Part shown: one piece after another, positions 46,112-55,700 of the stretch
How the letters are laid out: each line of letters starts with the position of its first letter
Position numbering within the stretch: the stretch's first letter is position 1
DNA from: Bacteroidales bacterium
GTDB lineage: Bacteria > Bacteroidota > Bacteroidia > Bacteroidales > WCHB1-69
Length of the DNA: 64,000 bases
Direction of reading: 5' to 3'
Assembly: GCA_017649855.1 (NCBI GenBank)
Contig: JAGCGA010000026.1
Coordinates: 1 to 64,000 of the forward strand
The notes under the pieces: generated by a model
The model's database searches: none
What the model was told of the DNA's origin: nothing
What the model saw: the letters and a program-made list of their open reading frames with translations, nothing else
Translations under genes and position numbers: made by a program

Positions 46112-46552
46112 ATGAAGTTCACCGATATCCACATACAATCATTGCTCCCTCAACAACCACCGATGGTGATGGTGGATCGTTTGCTTTCTGCAGACCTGAA
46201 GACCGCTGTCACATCTTTGGAAATCCGAGCAGATAATATCTTCGTCGAGCACGGGATGCTGAAATGCTATGCTTTGATTGAGCATATTGCGCAGACCTGT
46301 GCTGCCCAACTGGGTTTTGTGGATAAGTATCTGCGAGGACAGGATGGTGTGAGGATCGGTTATATTGGCTCCGTCAAGAGGATGCGGGTGGAGACTGCCC
46401 CGAAGGTCGGGGAGGTGCTGACGACCCGCATGGAGGTGTTGGAGGAGGTGATGGATATGAAGCTGATATCAGCCGAGACCTTCGTCGGCGAGCGCCGAAT
46501 CGCCTCCGCTGAATTGAAAATTGCCCTGTCGGGAGAAAGGATTGGCGTATGA
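46112..46552 (+). CDS. Hotdog-fold dehydratase (ApeP-type)
   Basis: 146 residues from the ATG at 46112 (MKFTDIHIQSLLPQQPPMVM); a TTG start 15 bp earlier inside the upstream gene is rejected. The pattern QPPMVMVDRL...VEHGMLKCYALIEHIAQTCAAQLGF is that of the FabZ/FabA-like hotdog proteins of aryl-polyene loci, which dehydrate 3-hydroxyacyl-ACPs during polyene elongation. It overlaps the ketosynthase gene by 4 bp (ATGA). Confidence 0.88.
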   Translation: MKFTDIHIQSLLPQQPPMVMVDRLLSADLKTAVTSLEIRADNIFVEHGMLKCYALIEHIAQTCAAQLGFVDKYLRGQDGVRIGYIGSVKRMRVETAPKVGEVLTTRMEVLEEVMDMKLISAETFVGERRIASAELKIALSGERIGV

Positions 46553-47700
46553 TAGTCAGGAAGATAGGCGAGAGCATGATTACGCCTTTGGGCTTTTCCG
46601 TGGAGGAGAACTTCCAAGCTGTGCTTGAGATGCGCTCCGCGTTGCGTCTCTATGAGCATTGCTGGAACTTGCCCTTCCCCTGCCAACTCTCCCTGATCCC
46701 CGATGACCTGCTGGAGTCTGCATTCCAGGAGGAGATAGAACAGGCTCGATTGCCATTCCCCGTCTGTACACGATTTGAAAAACTGTCGTTGTTGTCAGCG
46801 GTGAAAGCGGTCAGACAGAGTGGCATAGACCCGAAGTCAGAAAGGGTCCTCTTTGTGCTGTCGTCCACCAAAGGCAATGTGTCTTTGCTTTCCGAGAAAG
46901 CGGTTGACAAGCAGAGGGTCACGCCTGCCTATACGGCTCAGCTGGTGGCCGACTATTTTGGCAACCCGAATACACCGATAACCGTCTCCAATGCCTGCAT
47001 ATCGGGATTATGTGCCCAGATGGAGGCTTATCGTTGCCTCCTGTCCGGACAATACGATGCGGTGGTGGTCGTTGGCGCCGATGCACTGTCGCCCTTCATC
47101 GTGGCGGGTTTTCAGTCGTTGCGCGCCTTGTCGGTGGAGCAGTGCCATCCTTTCAGTGACAATCGGAAAGGGTTGAACCTGGGCGAAGCTGCTGCGGCCG
47201 TGGTCTGGGAAGCTGCCGAGGACAATGCTCTTGACACCTCTTGGAAGATGATGGCGGCTGCCGTGCGCAACGATGCCAACCATATCTCCGGCCCTTCCCG
47301 CACGGGAGAAGGCAGCTACCGCGCGCTCCAAGCAGTGCTGCAGCGAAGCGGCCTGACAGCCAGCGACCTGGCGTGCTTGAATGTGCATGGGACGGCAACC
47401 CTCTACAATGATGAGATGGAGGCGATAGCCATTGACCGGGCAGGCCTTGCCAGTGTGCCGGTCAATGCTCTGAAAGGTTACTATGGCCATACGCTTGGTG
47501 CCGCCGGTGTGCTGGAGGTGCTCCTGACCATGTGCGCCCTGGACCATGGGATAGTCCCCGCCACCCGCGGATTTGAAAGCTTGGGAGTCTCCGTGCCCCT
47601 TCAAGTGTCGGCGGAGACGATGAGGACAAGCCAACGCTCATTTGTGAAACTATTGTCCGGCTTTGGAGGCTGTAATGCCGCCGCCGCCTTTACCTGTTAA
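46549..47700 (+). CDS. Beta-ketoacyl-ACP synthase (complete Cys-His-His)
   Basis: 383 residues of thiolase fold. The active-site triad is intact: Cys150 in VSNACISG, His280 in LNVHGTAT, His314 in YYGHTLGAAG. It can perform decarboxylative condensation and initiate or extend the chain. It is the first of four ketosynthase-like genes in a row. The next gene, a Cys-less relative, starts 8 bp later and could be its heterodimer partner (a chain-length-factor-like role). Confidence 0.92.
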   Translation: MIVRKIGESMITPLGFSVEENFQAVLEMRSALRLYEHCWNLPFPCQLSLIPDDLLESAFQEEIEQARLPFPVCTRFEKLSLLSAVKAVRQSGIDPKSERVLFVLSSTKGNVSLLSEKAVDKQRVTPAYTAQLVADYFGNPNTPITVSNACISGLCAQMEAYRCLLSGQYDAVVVVGADALSPFIVAGFQSLRALSVEQCHPFSDNRKGLNLGEAAAAVVWEAAEDNALDTSWKMMAAAVRNDANHISGPSRTGEGSYRALQAVLQRSGLTASDLACLNVHGTATLYNDEMEAIAIDRAGLASVPVNALKGYYGHTLGAAGVLEVLLTMCALDHGIVPATRGFESLGVSVPLQVSAETMRTSQRSFVKLLSGFGGCNAAAAFTC

Positions 47701-47707
47701 TTGCTGT

Positions 47708-48274
47708 ATGATGAAGAAAAGGATCACACATTCGGTTAAATTGACCTGTCAGACCTTGGAGGTGGATGGAAAACGCGTGGCCATGGCGGTGGAGGGTGAG
47801 CCTTTCCTCACCTCGTTGTATCATGCGGCATCGATAGAATATCCCAAGTTCTTCAAGATGGATCTGTTGTGCAAGGTCGGATTCATCGCTTCCGAGTATC
47901 TGCTGAATGCAGAGGGAAAAGAGCGTTTTCTGCCTGCAGATGACCGTGCGGTACTCCTCTTCAACAGAAACTCATCTTGGAATGCCGATACGACATTCCA
48001 GCAGACAATAGACAATCCTGAGGAGTTCTACCCGTCACCGGCGGTGTTCGTTTATACACTCCCCAATATCGTCACCGGCGAGATTGCCATCCGGAACAAA
48101 TATCATGGCGAGAGCGACTTTATCCTTCTGCCAGAGATGTCCGAGGCGGCGATGGACCAGGCGATAGACCGGGCTTTTCTGGATCCGGCGACGACGAGCG
48201 TGTTGGCGGGATGGGTGGAAGCCGTGTCAGAAGATGATTTTGAAGCCTTCTTAACCATAACGGAAGGCTGTTAA
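47708..48274 (+). CDS. Ketosynthase-like protein without active-site Cys
   Basis: 188 residues. The start is one of two consecutive ATGs (47708/47711); a TTG 15 codons earlier would lie in the ketosynthase gene. Residues from about 40 show YPKFFKMDLLCKVGFIASEYLL, and PSPAVFVYTLPNIVTGEIAIRNKYHGES aligns loosely with the nucleophile elbow of ketosynthases, but with TLPNI in place of the Cys. It is about half the usual length. I recall similar proteins from Bacteroidota polyene clusters. The likely role is structural, as partner of an active ketosynthase, or it may be a trimmed enzyme; this is inference. Confidence 0.7.
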   Translation: MMKKRITHSVKLTCQTLEVDGKRVAMAVEGEPFLTSLYHAASIEYPKFFKMDLLCKVGFIASEYLLNAEGKERFLPADDRAVLLFNRNSSWNADTTFQQTIDNPEEFYPSPAVFVYTLPNIVTGEIAIRNKYHGESDFILLPEMSEAAMDQAIDRAFLDPATTSVLAGWVEAVSEDDFEAFLTITEGC

Positions 48275-48298
48275 TGGATAAATAAACCTATTAAAGAT

Positions 48299-48556
48299 AT
48301 GGAACTGATTGATGAATTAAAAATGAAAATGATTGAGGCGTTGAATCTGGAAGAGATGACGCCAGCTGACATTGACGAACAAGCCCCCTTGTTTGGCGAA
48401 GAGGGTCTCGGCCTTGACTCTATCGACGTCTTGGAGCTGATTGTGCTGCTCGATCGCACCTATGGTATCAAGATTGAGGACCCGAAGCTGGGCAAGGAGA
48501 TTTTCACGTCTGTGCGCACAATGGCCGACTACGTGGCTGCCAACCGAACCAAATAG
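48299..48556 (+). CDS. Acyl carrier protein
   Basis: 85 residues. The phosphopantetheine Ser is in GLGLDSIDVLEL. Acidic and compact. Second ACP of the locus; it lies immediately before the second complete ketosynthase (adjacent, 0-bp gap). Confidence 0.95.
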   Translation: MELIDELKMKMIEALNLEEMTPADIDEQAPLFGEEGLGLDSIDVLELIVLLDRTYGIKIEDPKLGKEIFTSVRTMADYVAANRTK

Positions 48557-49738
48557 ATGTATCCACGGGTTGTCATCACCGGCATGGGAGTTGTCTCTGC
48601 ACTCGGAGTGGGTGTGGAAGCCAATGCCTATGCGCTGAAGCACGGGGTCTCCGGCATCGGTGCGGCGCGCTATTTGCCTACCGACCACCTGGAGTTTCCT
48701 ATCGGGGAAGTCCCGATGGACAATGACGAGCTATGCCGGATGCTGGGGCTGCCTCCCGGGCCGACCTGCTCGCGCACCCGACTCTTGGGCGTGGTGGCTC
48801 TGCGGGAGGCGCTGACCATGGCAAATCTGCAACACCACGCTGGCCTGGCCCTGATCTCGGGGACCACAGTCGGAGGTATGGATGTCACGGAACGGCTTTA
48901 TCCCAGCCCGTTGCCTGAGGGCGTGCCCGACATCCACGATTGTGGCGCCTCCACCAATGCCATCGCCGATGACAGTGGCGACTTCGACTATACGGCTACC
49001 GTTTCCACAGCCTGCTCTTCCGCGATGAATGCCTTGATTGCCGCCAAGCTGATGATTGAAAGTGGTGAACGGGACATCGTTGTGGCGGGTGGTGCGGAGG
49101 CTATGTCGCTGTTTCACCTCAATGGCTTCAAGTCGCTGATGATCCTGGATCGGCAACGGTGCCGCCCGTTCGACAAGACCCGTGCGGGGCTGAACCTGGG
49201 CGAGGGCGCGGCCTATCTCGTGTTGGAAAGCGAAGTATCGGCGTTGAGACGTGGGGCGAAGATCTTAGGTGTCCTCAGTGGTGCCGGCAATGCCTGTGAT
49301 GCCCATCACCAGACCGCCTCTTCGGAAGATGGTGAGGGTGCCTTTCGGGCCATGAAAAAGGCCCTTGACGATGCGGGGTTGTCGACATCCGACATTGGCT
49401 ATGTGAATGCGCATGGCACGGGCACCCCAAACAATGACGCCTCTGAGAGCGCCGCGCTGCGGCGCGTCTTCGGCGACCAGCTGCCACCTGTGTCCTCTAC
49501 AAAATCGCTGACCGGACATACGACCAGCGCCTCGGGTTCCATCGAGGCAGCCTTCTGTCTCATGGCTATGCAACAAGGTTTTGCGCCTGCTCAATCTGAA
49601 TTTGAAAATAATGACGATCAATGCATTACGCCGGTTTCCGGAAGTGACGCTTTAAATACGGAACTCCACCACGTGATGTGTAATGCCTTCGGTTTCGGAG
49701 GCAATGATTCGTCTATAATCCTCTCCCGCTATGAATAA
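48557..49738 (+). CDS. Beta-ketoacyl-ACP synthase (complete Cys-His-His)
   Basis: 393 residues of FabF-like type. Triad: Cys153 in VSTACSSAMNA, His286 in VNAHGTGTPNND, His321 in KSLTGHTTSASG. The GTTVGGMDVTE stretch and GAGNACDAHHQTASS loop agree with elongating ketosynthases. It overlaps the next, Cys-less gene by 8 bp, which suggests a stoichiometric pair. Confidence 0.95.
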   Translation: MYPRVVITGMGVVSALGVGVEANAYALKHGVSGIGAARYLPTDHLEFPIGEVPMDNDELCRMLGLPPGPTCSRTRLLGVVALREALTMANLQHHAGLALISGTTVGGMDVTERLYPSPLPEGVPDIHDCGASTNAIADDSGDFDYTATVSTACSSAMNALIAAKLMIESGERDIVVAGGAEAMSLFHLNGFKSLMILDRQRCRPFDKTRAGLNLGEGAAYLVLESEVSALRRGAKILGVLSGAGNACDAHHQTASSEDGEGAFRAMKKALDDAGLSTSDIGYVNAHGTGTPNNDASESAALRRVFGDQLPPVSSTKSLTGHTTSASGSIEAAFCLMAMQQGFAPAQSEFENNDDQCITPVSGSDALNTELHHVMCNAFGFGGNDSSIILSRYE

Positions 49739-50351
49739 GGTGTACGTGACAGCAATCGTGAAAGATGTCCCTTTGGAGGAATACGGGCAATACCTGCCTC
49801 CGATGAAGGCCCGGCGCATGGGCAAGTTGCAGAAACGGGCGTTGGTGACCGCACTCAAGGCGATGGAAGCCAGTGGCGTCATGATGCCCGATGCCATCAT
49901 CAACGGGACTGCCATGGGGTGCATGGAGAATACGGTGCAGATGCTCGATGGCTTGATGAAGGAAGGGGAGCAGATGAACATGCCGACCTGCTTTATGCAG
50001 TCCACCCACAACACGGTGGCTTCTATGGTTGCCATCTATACGAAGAATCACGGTTACAACACTACCTATTCCCACCGCACGATATCTTTTGAGTTGGCTT
50101 TGCAGGACGCGCTCTTGCGCTTGCGGACGGGACTGCTACGCACAGCGTTAGTATGTGTGAATGATGAGCTTACGGAGCTGCAACAGCAACAGCCCCGCTT
50201 TTTCGGTCAGCTGGAGGTGCTGGATCGCTCCGAGGCGTGGATGCTCTCCGTGGAGCCGGGCGATCACCCGATCTATGAGATTGAAAATGTGAATATTATA
50301 CATCAAAAAGGCATGGAAGACCGTGCCATTATCCAAAAAATATCGCTATGA
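49731..50351 (+). CDS. Ketosynthase N-terminal-like protein (PF13723 type), no active-site Cys
   Basis: 206 residues. The INGTAMGCMENTVQMLDGLMK and FMQSTHNTVASMVAIYTKNHGYN segments match the beta-ketoacyl synthase N-terminal-like family found beside ketosynthases in aryl-polyene and flexirubin clusters. The position of the nucleophile is THN, so no Cys is available. It probably acts as chain-length or dimer partner. Its start overlaps the ketosynthase stop by 8 bp. Confidence 0.8.
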   Translation: MNKVYVTAIVKDVPLEEYGQYLPPMKARRMGKLQKRALVTALKAMEASGVMMPDAIINGTAMGCMENTVQMLDGLMKEGEQMNMPTCFMQSTHNTVASMVAIYTKNHGYNTTYSHRTISFELALQDALLRLRTGLLRTALVCVNDELTELQQQQPRFFGQLEVLDRSEAWMLSVEPGDHPIYEIENVNIIHQKGMEDRAIIQKISL

Positions 50352-50698
50352 GACTAATCGTTTTGGCCATCATACAGTCTGTTCTCCTATGCTCTGGACA
50401 GGTCTTTTTGAAATTTGCGCTTCAGAAAATGGACACATTTGCCTGGAAATGGTCGTTTTTTGCGTCACAGCTCACCAACTGGTGGTGGCTGGCCTGTGGC
50501 GTTGCCTATGGTACGGGCGCCGTCCTCTGGATGTACATTCTCAAGAACTTCCCCTTCTCCAGAGCCTATCCGCTCATCTCGTTGAGCTACGTCTTCGGCA
50601 TGATCGCCGCCGTGCTGGTATTCCACGAAACCGTGCCAGCGACCCGCTGGATCGGCGTGCTGCTGATCATGGCGGGGTGCTATTTTGTGGCGCAGTGA
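50348..50698 (+). CDS. Small EamA/SMR-like membrane protein
   Basis: 116 residues with four hydrophobic helices (MRLIVLAIIQSVLLCSGQVF; NWWWLACGVAYGTGAVLWMY; YPLISLSYVFGMIAAVLVF; WIGVLLIMAGCYFVA), the size of SMR-type or ArnE/F-like half-transporters. In this context a lipid-linked or polyene flippase is plausible; no function is known. It overlaps the preceding gene by 4 bp and ends the first part of the operon. Confidence 0.85.
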   Translation: MRLIVLAIIQSVLLCSGQVFLKFALQKMDTFAWKWSFFASQLTNWWWLACGVAYGTGAVLWMYILKNFPFSRAYPLISLSYVFGMIAAVLVFHETVPATRWIGVLLIMAGCYFVAQ

Positions 50699-50742
50699 GA
50701 GAGTGGATGATAGATAATAGATAACAGTTAATAGATAGTAGT

Positions 50743-50797
50743 TATTCCTTGAGCAGCCCCGCAGGGGCAAGAGCTTGGTAGAATAACAGATAATAGA
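50743..50797. repeat. Inverted copy of the 55-bp palindromic unit inside the lipid gene cluster
   Basis: Here the unit is in reverse orientation: ATTCCTTGAGCAGCCCCGCAGGGGCAAGAGCTTGGTAGAAT, broken across this sentence as ATTCCTTGAGCAGC and CCCGCAGGGGCAAG, matches the complement of 323-377. It lies between the SMR-like gene and the LolA-like gene. The surrounding spacer 50699-50878 is otherwise TAGATAATA words and, at about 50820-50875, AAAGTTCAAAGTCAAGG words. Confidence 0.85.
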
Positions 50798-50878
50798 TAA
50801 CAGATAATAATTAATAATTCAGGGCTAACAGCCAACAGCCAAAGTTCAAAGTCAAGGTTCAAAGTCAAAGTTCAAGGT

Positions 50879-51517
50879 ATGAGACATATATTTTTGATGA
50901 TCAGTATTTTGTTTGCCCTGGTGGGAAGTGAGGCGCAAACGCTGACCAAAACCTCTCCAGAGCAGTCTAAGAAGATGCTGGAGACGGTCGCGAAAGCCAC
51001 ATCCACAGTGAAATCGATACAATGCGACTTCACACAGGTGCGCCAATCCACGATGCTCAAGGAGAAGCAGACATCCAAAGGACAGATGTACTTTGCTGGC
51101 AAAAACCTTAAGTGGGCTTATACCTCGCCAAACAAGTACGCCTTGATAGTCAAGGACGATGGCCAACAAGTGCTGATACAGCAGGATGGCAAGACCAAAA
51201 AAGCGGAGGGACAAAGCGGGCAACTCTTCAAGGGCATCGCGCAGATTGTGATGAACAGCGTGACGGGCGCGGCCTTGTCCAATAGTAGCGACTTTTCGGT
51301 TGAGATGTACACGCAGGCGAACACTTGGGTGGCCAAATTAACTCCCAAACAAGCCAAACTGAAGAAGATGTTTTCATCTATCTATCTTTATTTCAATGAT
51401 AAGCATAATGCCGTATATAAAGTCGAGATGAAAGAGGCAAGCGGTGATGTCACCACCATCACTTTCTCCAATGTGAAACTCAATGAGAAAATCTCCGATT
51501 CGGTGTTCAATTCATGA
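50879..51517 (+). CDS. LolA-like outer-membrane lipoprotein carrier
   Basis: 212 residues with a signal peptide (MRHIFLMISILFALVGSEAQ). Pattern VKSIQCDFTQVRQSTMLKEKQTSKGQMYF with later SIYLYFNDKHNAVYKVEMKE is LolA-type. A LolA paralogue is a regular member of aryl-polyene clusters, where it is thought to carry the lipid product across the periplasm, working with the MMPL exporter. It lies after the repeat-containing gap and starts the second gene block. Confidence 0.9.
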   Translation: MRHIFLMISILFALVGSEAQTLTKTSPEQSKKMLETVAKATSTVKSIQCDFTQVRQSTMLKEKQTSKGQMYFAGKNLKWAYTSPNKYALIVKDDGQQVLIQQDGKTKKAEGQSGQLFKGIAQIVMNSVTGAALSNSSDFSVEMYTQANTWVAKLTPKQAKLKKMFSSIYLYFNDKHNAVYKVEMKEASGDVTTITFSNVKLNEKISDSVFNS

Positions 51518-51539
51518 TGATTAAAACTTTGAGATAAGG

Positions 51540-51899
51540 ATGCGATTGGAAAACGAGTTATATGAGATTGTCGCAAGGGATGACAGATCCGTGCGGGTGC
51601 GTTTGTTGCCGGACAGCGCCATTTTCAAAGCTCACTTCCCCGGGAATCCTGTGACGCCTGGCGTCTGTCAGGTTGGAATGGTGGAGGAGCTGGCCGAGAT
51701 GATACTTGATTGCAAACTGCATCTTCGCGAAGTCAAGTCGCTTAAATATCTGGAGGTCTTGAGGCCGCAACCTGACCATGCCGTTGTCATTACCTTCGAT
51801 AATCTGGAGTCGGAAGATGCCGAGTTGAAAGCCAAGGGGAGTATAGTCTCTGAGGAAAGAATATTTACGAAGTTTTCATTAGTTTTTGAGCGGCAATGA
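51540..51899 (+). CDS. FabZ-like hotdog protein with altered active site
   Basis: 119 residues. HFPGNPVTPGV (from about residue 27) is the FabZ signature, with the catalytic His retained. The acidic partner usually 14 residues later is Gly here (GVCQVGMVEEL), with Glu at 17-18. It is probably the second dehydratase, or a thioesterase-like relative. It overlaps the GT2 gene by 4 bp. Confidence 0.85.
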   Translation: MRLENELYEIVARDDRSVRVRLLPDSAIFKAHFPGNPVTPGVCQVGMVEELAEMILDCKLHLREVKSLKYLEVLRPQPDHAVVITFDNLESEDAELKAKGSIVSEERIFTKFSLVFERQ

Positions 51900-52663
51900 G
51901 CACGGACTGGGGACACTTTTGCGACGAGGAGCGCATCTGCGTGATCGTTCCGACCTACAATAACGAAAAGACCATAGTGGAGGTGATTCGCCGTATCCAG
52001 TCATTTACCCATAATATTATTGTGGTGAACGATGGGAGCACGCCTGAAACGATGTCTCTCATCACCGCTTCCTTTCAGGATGATCTTCCTGATGTGGTGG
52101 ATTATGCTCCCAATCGGGGCAAGGGGTATGCGCTGATGCAAGGCTTCCGGCGGGCCTTGGATCTTGGCTACCGTTATGCCATCACGATCGACTCCGATGG
52201 TCAGCACTATCCGGAAGATATCCCCCTGTTTCTGGAGGCTTTTAAGGAGAACAGAGGCTCGTTGATGGTGGGCGCACGCAATCTGACCGCAGACAATATG
52301 CCTACCAAGAATACCTTCGCCAACAAGTTTTCCAACTTCTGGTTTCGCCTGCAGACTGGCATCCCATTGGAGGATACGCAGAGTGGATTCCGTCTTTACC
52401 CGTTGGAAGCCATTAACTTGCATTGGCCTATTACTCCGCGTTATGAGGCTGAGTTGGAACTGTTGGTCTTTTCCGCATGGCGTGGTGTCCCCGTGATGTC
52501 AGTGCCTGTGCGTGTCTATTACCCACCCGAAGATGAACGTGTTAGTCACTTTAGGCCCTTCTGGGACTTCTTCCGCATCAGCGTGCTCAACTCCATCCTT
52601 ACCTTTGGAGCCTTGCTCTACTATCTGCCTCTAAAGTTATGGCGGAGATGTACGAAGAGATAG
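51896..52663 (+). CDS. Family 2 glycosyltransferase
   Basis: 255 residues of GT-A fold. IVPTYNNEKTIVEVIRRIQ at the N-terminus, DGS in VVNDGSTPE, and the metal-binding DSDGQ in ITIDSDGQHY, followed by DTQSGFRLYPL. The C-terminus has hydrophobic segments, so it is likely membrane associated. In polyene clusters a GT2 is thought to transfer a sugar to the lipid head group; the donor is unknown. Read after the hotdog gene with ATGA coupling. Confidence 0.92.
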   Translation: MSTDWGHFCDEERICVIVPTYNNEKTIVEVIRRIQSFTHNIIVVNDGSTPETMSLITASFQDDLPDVVDYAPNRGKGYALMQGFRRALDLGYRYAITIDSDGQHYPEDIPLFLEAFKENRGSLMVGARNLTADNMPTKNTFANKFSNFWFRLQTGIPLEDTQSGFRLYPLEAINLHWPITPRYEAELELLVFSAWRGVPVMSVPVRVYYPPEDERVSHFRPFWDFFRISVLNSILTFGALLYYLPLKLWRRCTKR

Positions 52664-52701
52664 TGGCGGAAGGGTAGTCCTCTCTATTTGGAAATTTTGT
52701 G

Positions 52702-52709
52702 TATGTTTG
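52702..52709 (+). promoter_or_regulatory. -7 promoter box of the MMPL-acyltransferase gene
   Basis: TATGTTTG, 71 bp before the ATG. It separates the exporter gene from the upstream operon. Confidence 0.65.
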
Positions 52710-52780
52710 CAATCTTTTTATGGCGTAGTTTGAATTTTGTAAACTATTGCTGTAGAAGCTGATAGCGACAATATACGCAC

Positions 52781-55700
52781 ATGACTGGATTTTTTTTGCG
52801 GATATATGACTTCCTGGAGAAGCATCGTGGCTTAGCCATTGCTATAGCCGTGACGCTCACCATGGTCTTCGCTTTTCTGGCATCGCGCGTACACTATGAG
52901 GAGGATATCGCCAAGTTTCTGCCCCGAGATGAGAAGAGTTTGAAATATCAGGAGGTCTATCAGCAGTTTGCTGCCCAGAACAGGATTGTTCTGGTCTTCT
53001 CGGCCGTTGACAGTTTTGATCTCTATGCGATGGAGGAGTCTATGCAGCTCTTGGGCGATAGTCTTTCCGATCAGGAGATGGTGGACAACCTGAATGTGAG
53101 TGTGGACGAGTGGCAGTTCCTGGATTTGATGGATGCGATGTACGCCCACCTGCCTTGTCTCTTGGAAGATTCTGATTATCTGCGTATTGATTCTTTATTG
53201 CACGAGCCAAACCTCGTGGAGGACCAGTTGGGCCGGATTGACCGTATGCTGATGTTCCCCACGTCAGGCATGTTTCGTCATAGCATGATGAATGATCCGC
53301 TGCAGCTGTTCACGCCCGTGCTGCAAAGACTGAATACCTTGAAGTTGAATGACGCTTTTCAGATAATCGACGGATATCTCTTCACGGCTGACGGCCAACA
53401 TGGCATTATCACTTTCGACAGTCCGTATGGCTCCAATGAGAGTCATCTGAATGGCCTGTTGTCCGATTTTTTGGATGAAAAGATTGCGGAAGTTCAGGCT
53501 CAGGTGCCCGGAGTGGCCATTGCCGCGGTGGGGGCTCCGTTGATTGCGGCGACCAACGCTTCGCAGATCAAGCGCGATTCTCTTTTGGCGGTTGCCATTG
53601 CTGTGATCCTCATTCTCACAATCCTGTTGTTGCACTATCGTCGGCTTTCGGACATCCTGTGGGTGGGTGCCTCGATACTCTTTGGGGCTCTGTTCGCACT
53701 GGCTGGCGTGGCCATCTTCCGGGGCGGTATCTCCATCATCGTGCTGGGCATCGGTTCTGTCATCGTCGGCATCGTGGCCAACTATCCTTTGCACTTTCTG
53801 GATGCTTACAAGGAGGTGGGCAACCGGCGGGAGGCTTTGCGCGAGATGGTGCTGCCACTCTTCATTGGCAATTTGACCACGGTGGCGGCCTTCTTCTGCC
53901 TGCTTTGGCTGGATGCACAGGCCATGCGCGACCTAGGACTCTTCGCCTCGCTGATGCTCATTGGCACCATCCTCTTTGTGCTCATCTTCCTGCCACAGTT
54001 CATGCACCACCGTCCCCAACCGTCTGAACATCGTCTGTTCGACAAGCTTGCAAGCCTCCAATTGTCCCGCAGCAAAGCCCGCCCGTGGATATTCCTCGTC
54101 GGCTTGGTGGTGACGATCATACTGGGCTATTTTTCCCAACGGATCACTTTTGACAGCGACCTGTCACATATCAACTATATGACTCCTGAGCAACGGCAGA
54201 ACCTGGAAATTCTCTCTCAAGTGCAGTCTTCGGACATGATGTATGCCGTGGCAGAAGGGACAACCCTGCAGGAGACGGTGGATCGTAATGCGGTTCTGAT
54301 CAATCAGCTCAAAAGCTGCGAGGCAGTGCAGTCCGTCAGCGGAGTGGGGGAGGTGCTGCCATCTCAGCAGCAACAACAGGCCGCCGTGGACCGCTGGAAT
54401 TCCTTTTGGCAAGAGGAGTCCCGACAATCATTCATTCAAGGGTTCAAGCGTAAGGCGGCAGCTCATGGCTTTACGGATGAGGCTTTCCAGCCGTTTGTGG
54501 AAAGGACAACCCAAAGATGCGAGGTCGCTGACATAGAATACTTTAATGACATCGTGGAACCATTTACCAACAAATATATCTATGCTTCAGAGTCGGGATG
54601 GAGGATCGTCAATTACGTCAAGACCACCGATCCTAAAGCGGTGCATGCCTTGTTCGATGACGGCGATGGAAGGATGTACGCGTTCTCGGGCAGCGATCTG
54701 GGACATCAGCTGGTGGACATGCTTCGTGGCTCGTTCAACTATATTGGGCTGGTGTGCAGTATTGTGGTTTTCATTTTCCTGTTGATCTCCTTTAAAAGAA
54801 TCGAACTGGCCTTGCTGGCATTCTTGCCCTTGGCTGTCGGCTGGATCTGGATTCTGGGTATTATGCACCTTACGGGTATTCAGTTTAACATCGTCAACAT
54901 CATTCTGGCCACCTTCATCTTTGGACAGGGTGACGACTACACGATCTTCATCACGGAGGGACTGTTGTACGAATATACGACCGGGAAGCCGCGTCTTGCC
55001 TCGTATAAGCACAGCGTGGTCATCTCGGCCCTGATCATGTTCGCGGGTGTGGGCTGCCTGATCATTGCCAAGCATCCGGCCTTGCGCTCCCTGGCGTTGG
55101 TCACGATAGTTGGTATGGCCATGGTCGTGCTGATGGCTACCTTTATCCCGCCGTTGATCTTCGACTGGCTTACCAAGAAGAAGGGAGTTAAAAGGGAGAC
55201 GCCCATCACCCTTGGACGATTGTTGTATACCCTTTTTATCGGAGTTTGTTTCCTCTTTCTTTTCCTCTTCCTGATTCCGTACACGGCTGTCTATTTTTTG
55301 TTCGGAAAGAATACAGAAGAAAAGAAGTTGCGTTATCACGCCCTGCTGTGCAGAGCGGCCTCTTTTTATACGCGCTATCTCCCATTCATCAGTTTCAGCA
55401 AGAAGAATGTCGCTTCGGAGACATTTGAGAAGCCTGCTGTGATAGTGGCTAACCATCAGAGTCACTTGGATTTGGTTTGTATGATGTCGTTGACGCCGAA
55501 GATTGTTTTTCTGACCAATGACTGGGTGTGGCGGAATCCGTTCTATGGCTTGGTCATCCGCAAGGCCGAGTGTTATCCGGCGAGTGACGGCATGGAGCAG
55601 AATCTGCCCCGGCTTCGCGATCTGTATGCACGAGGCTATTCCATCTGCATCTTCCCGGAAGGTACGCGCTCTCCGAAATGCGATATCCTGCGCTTCCACA

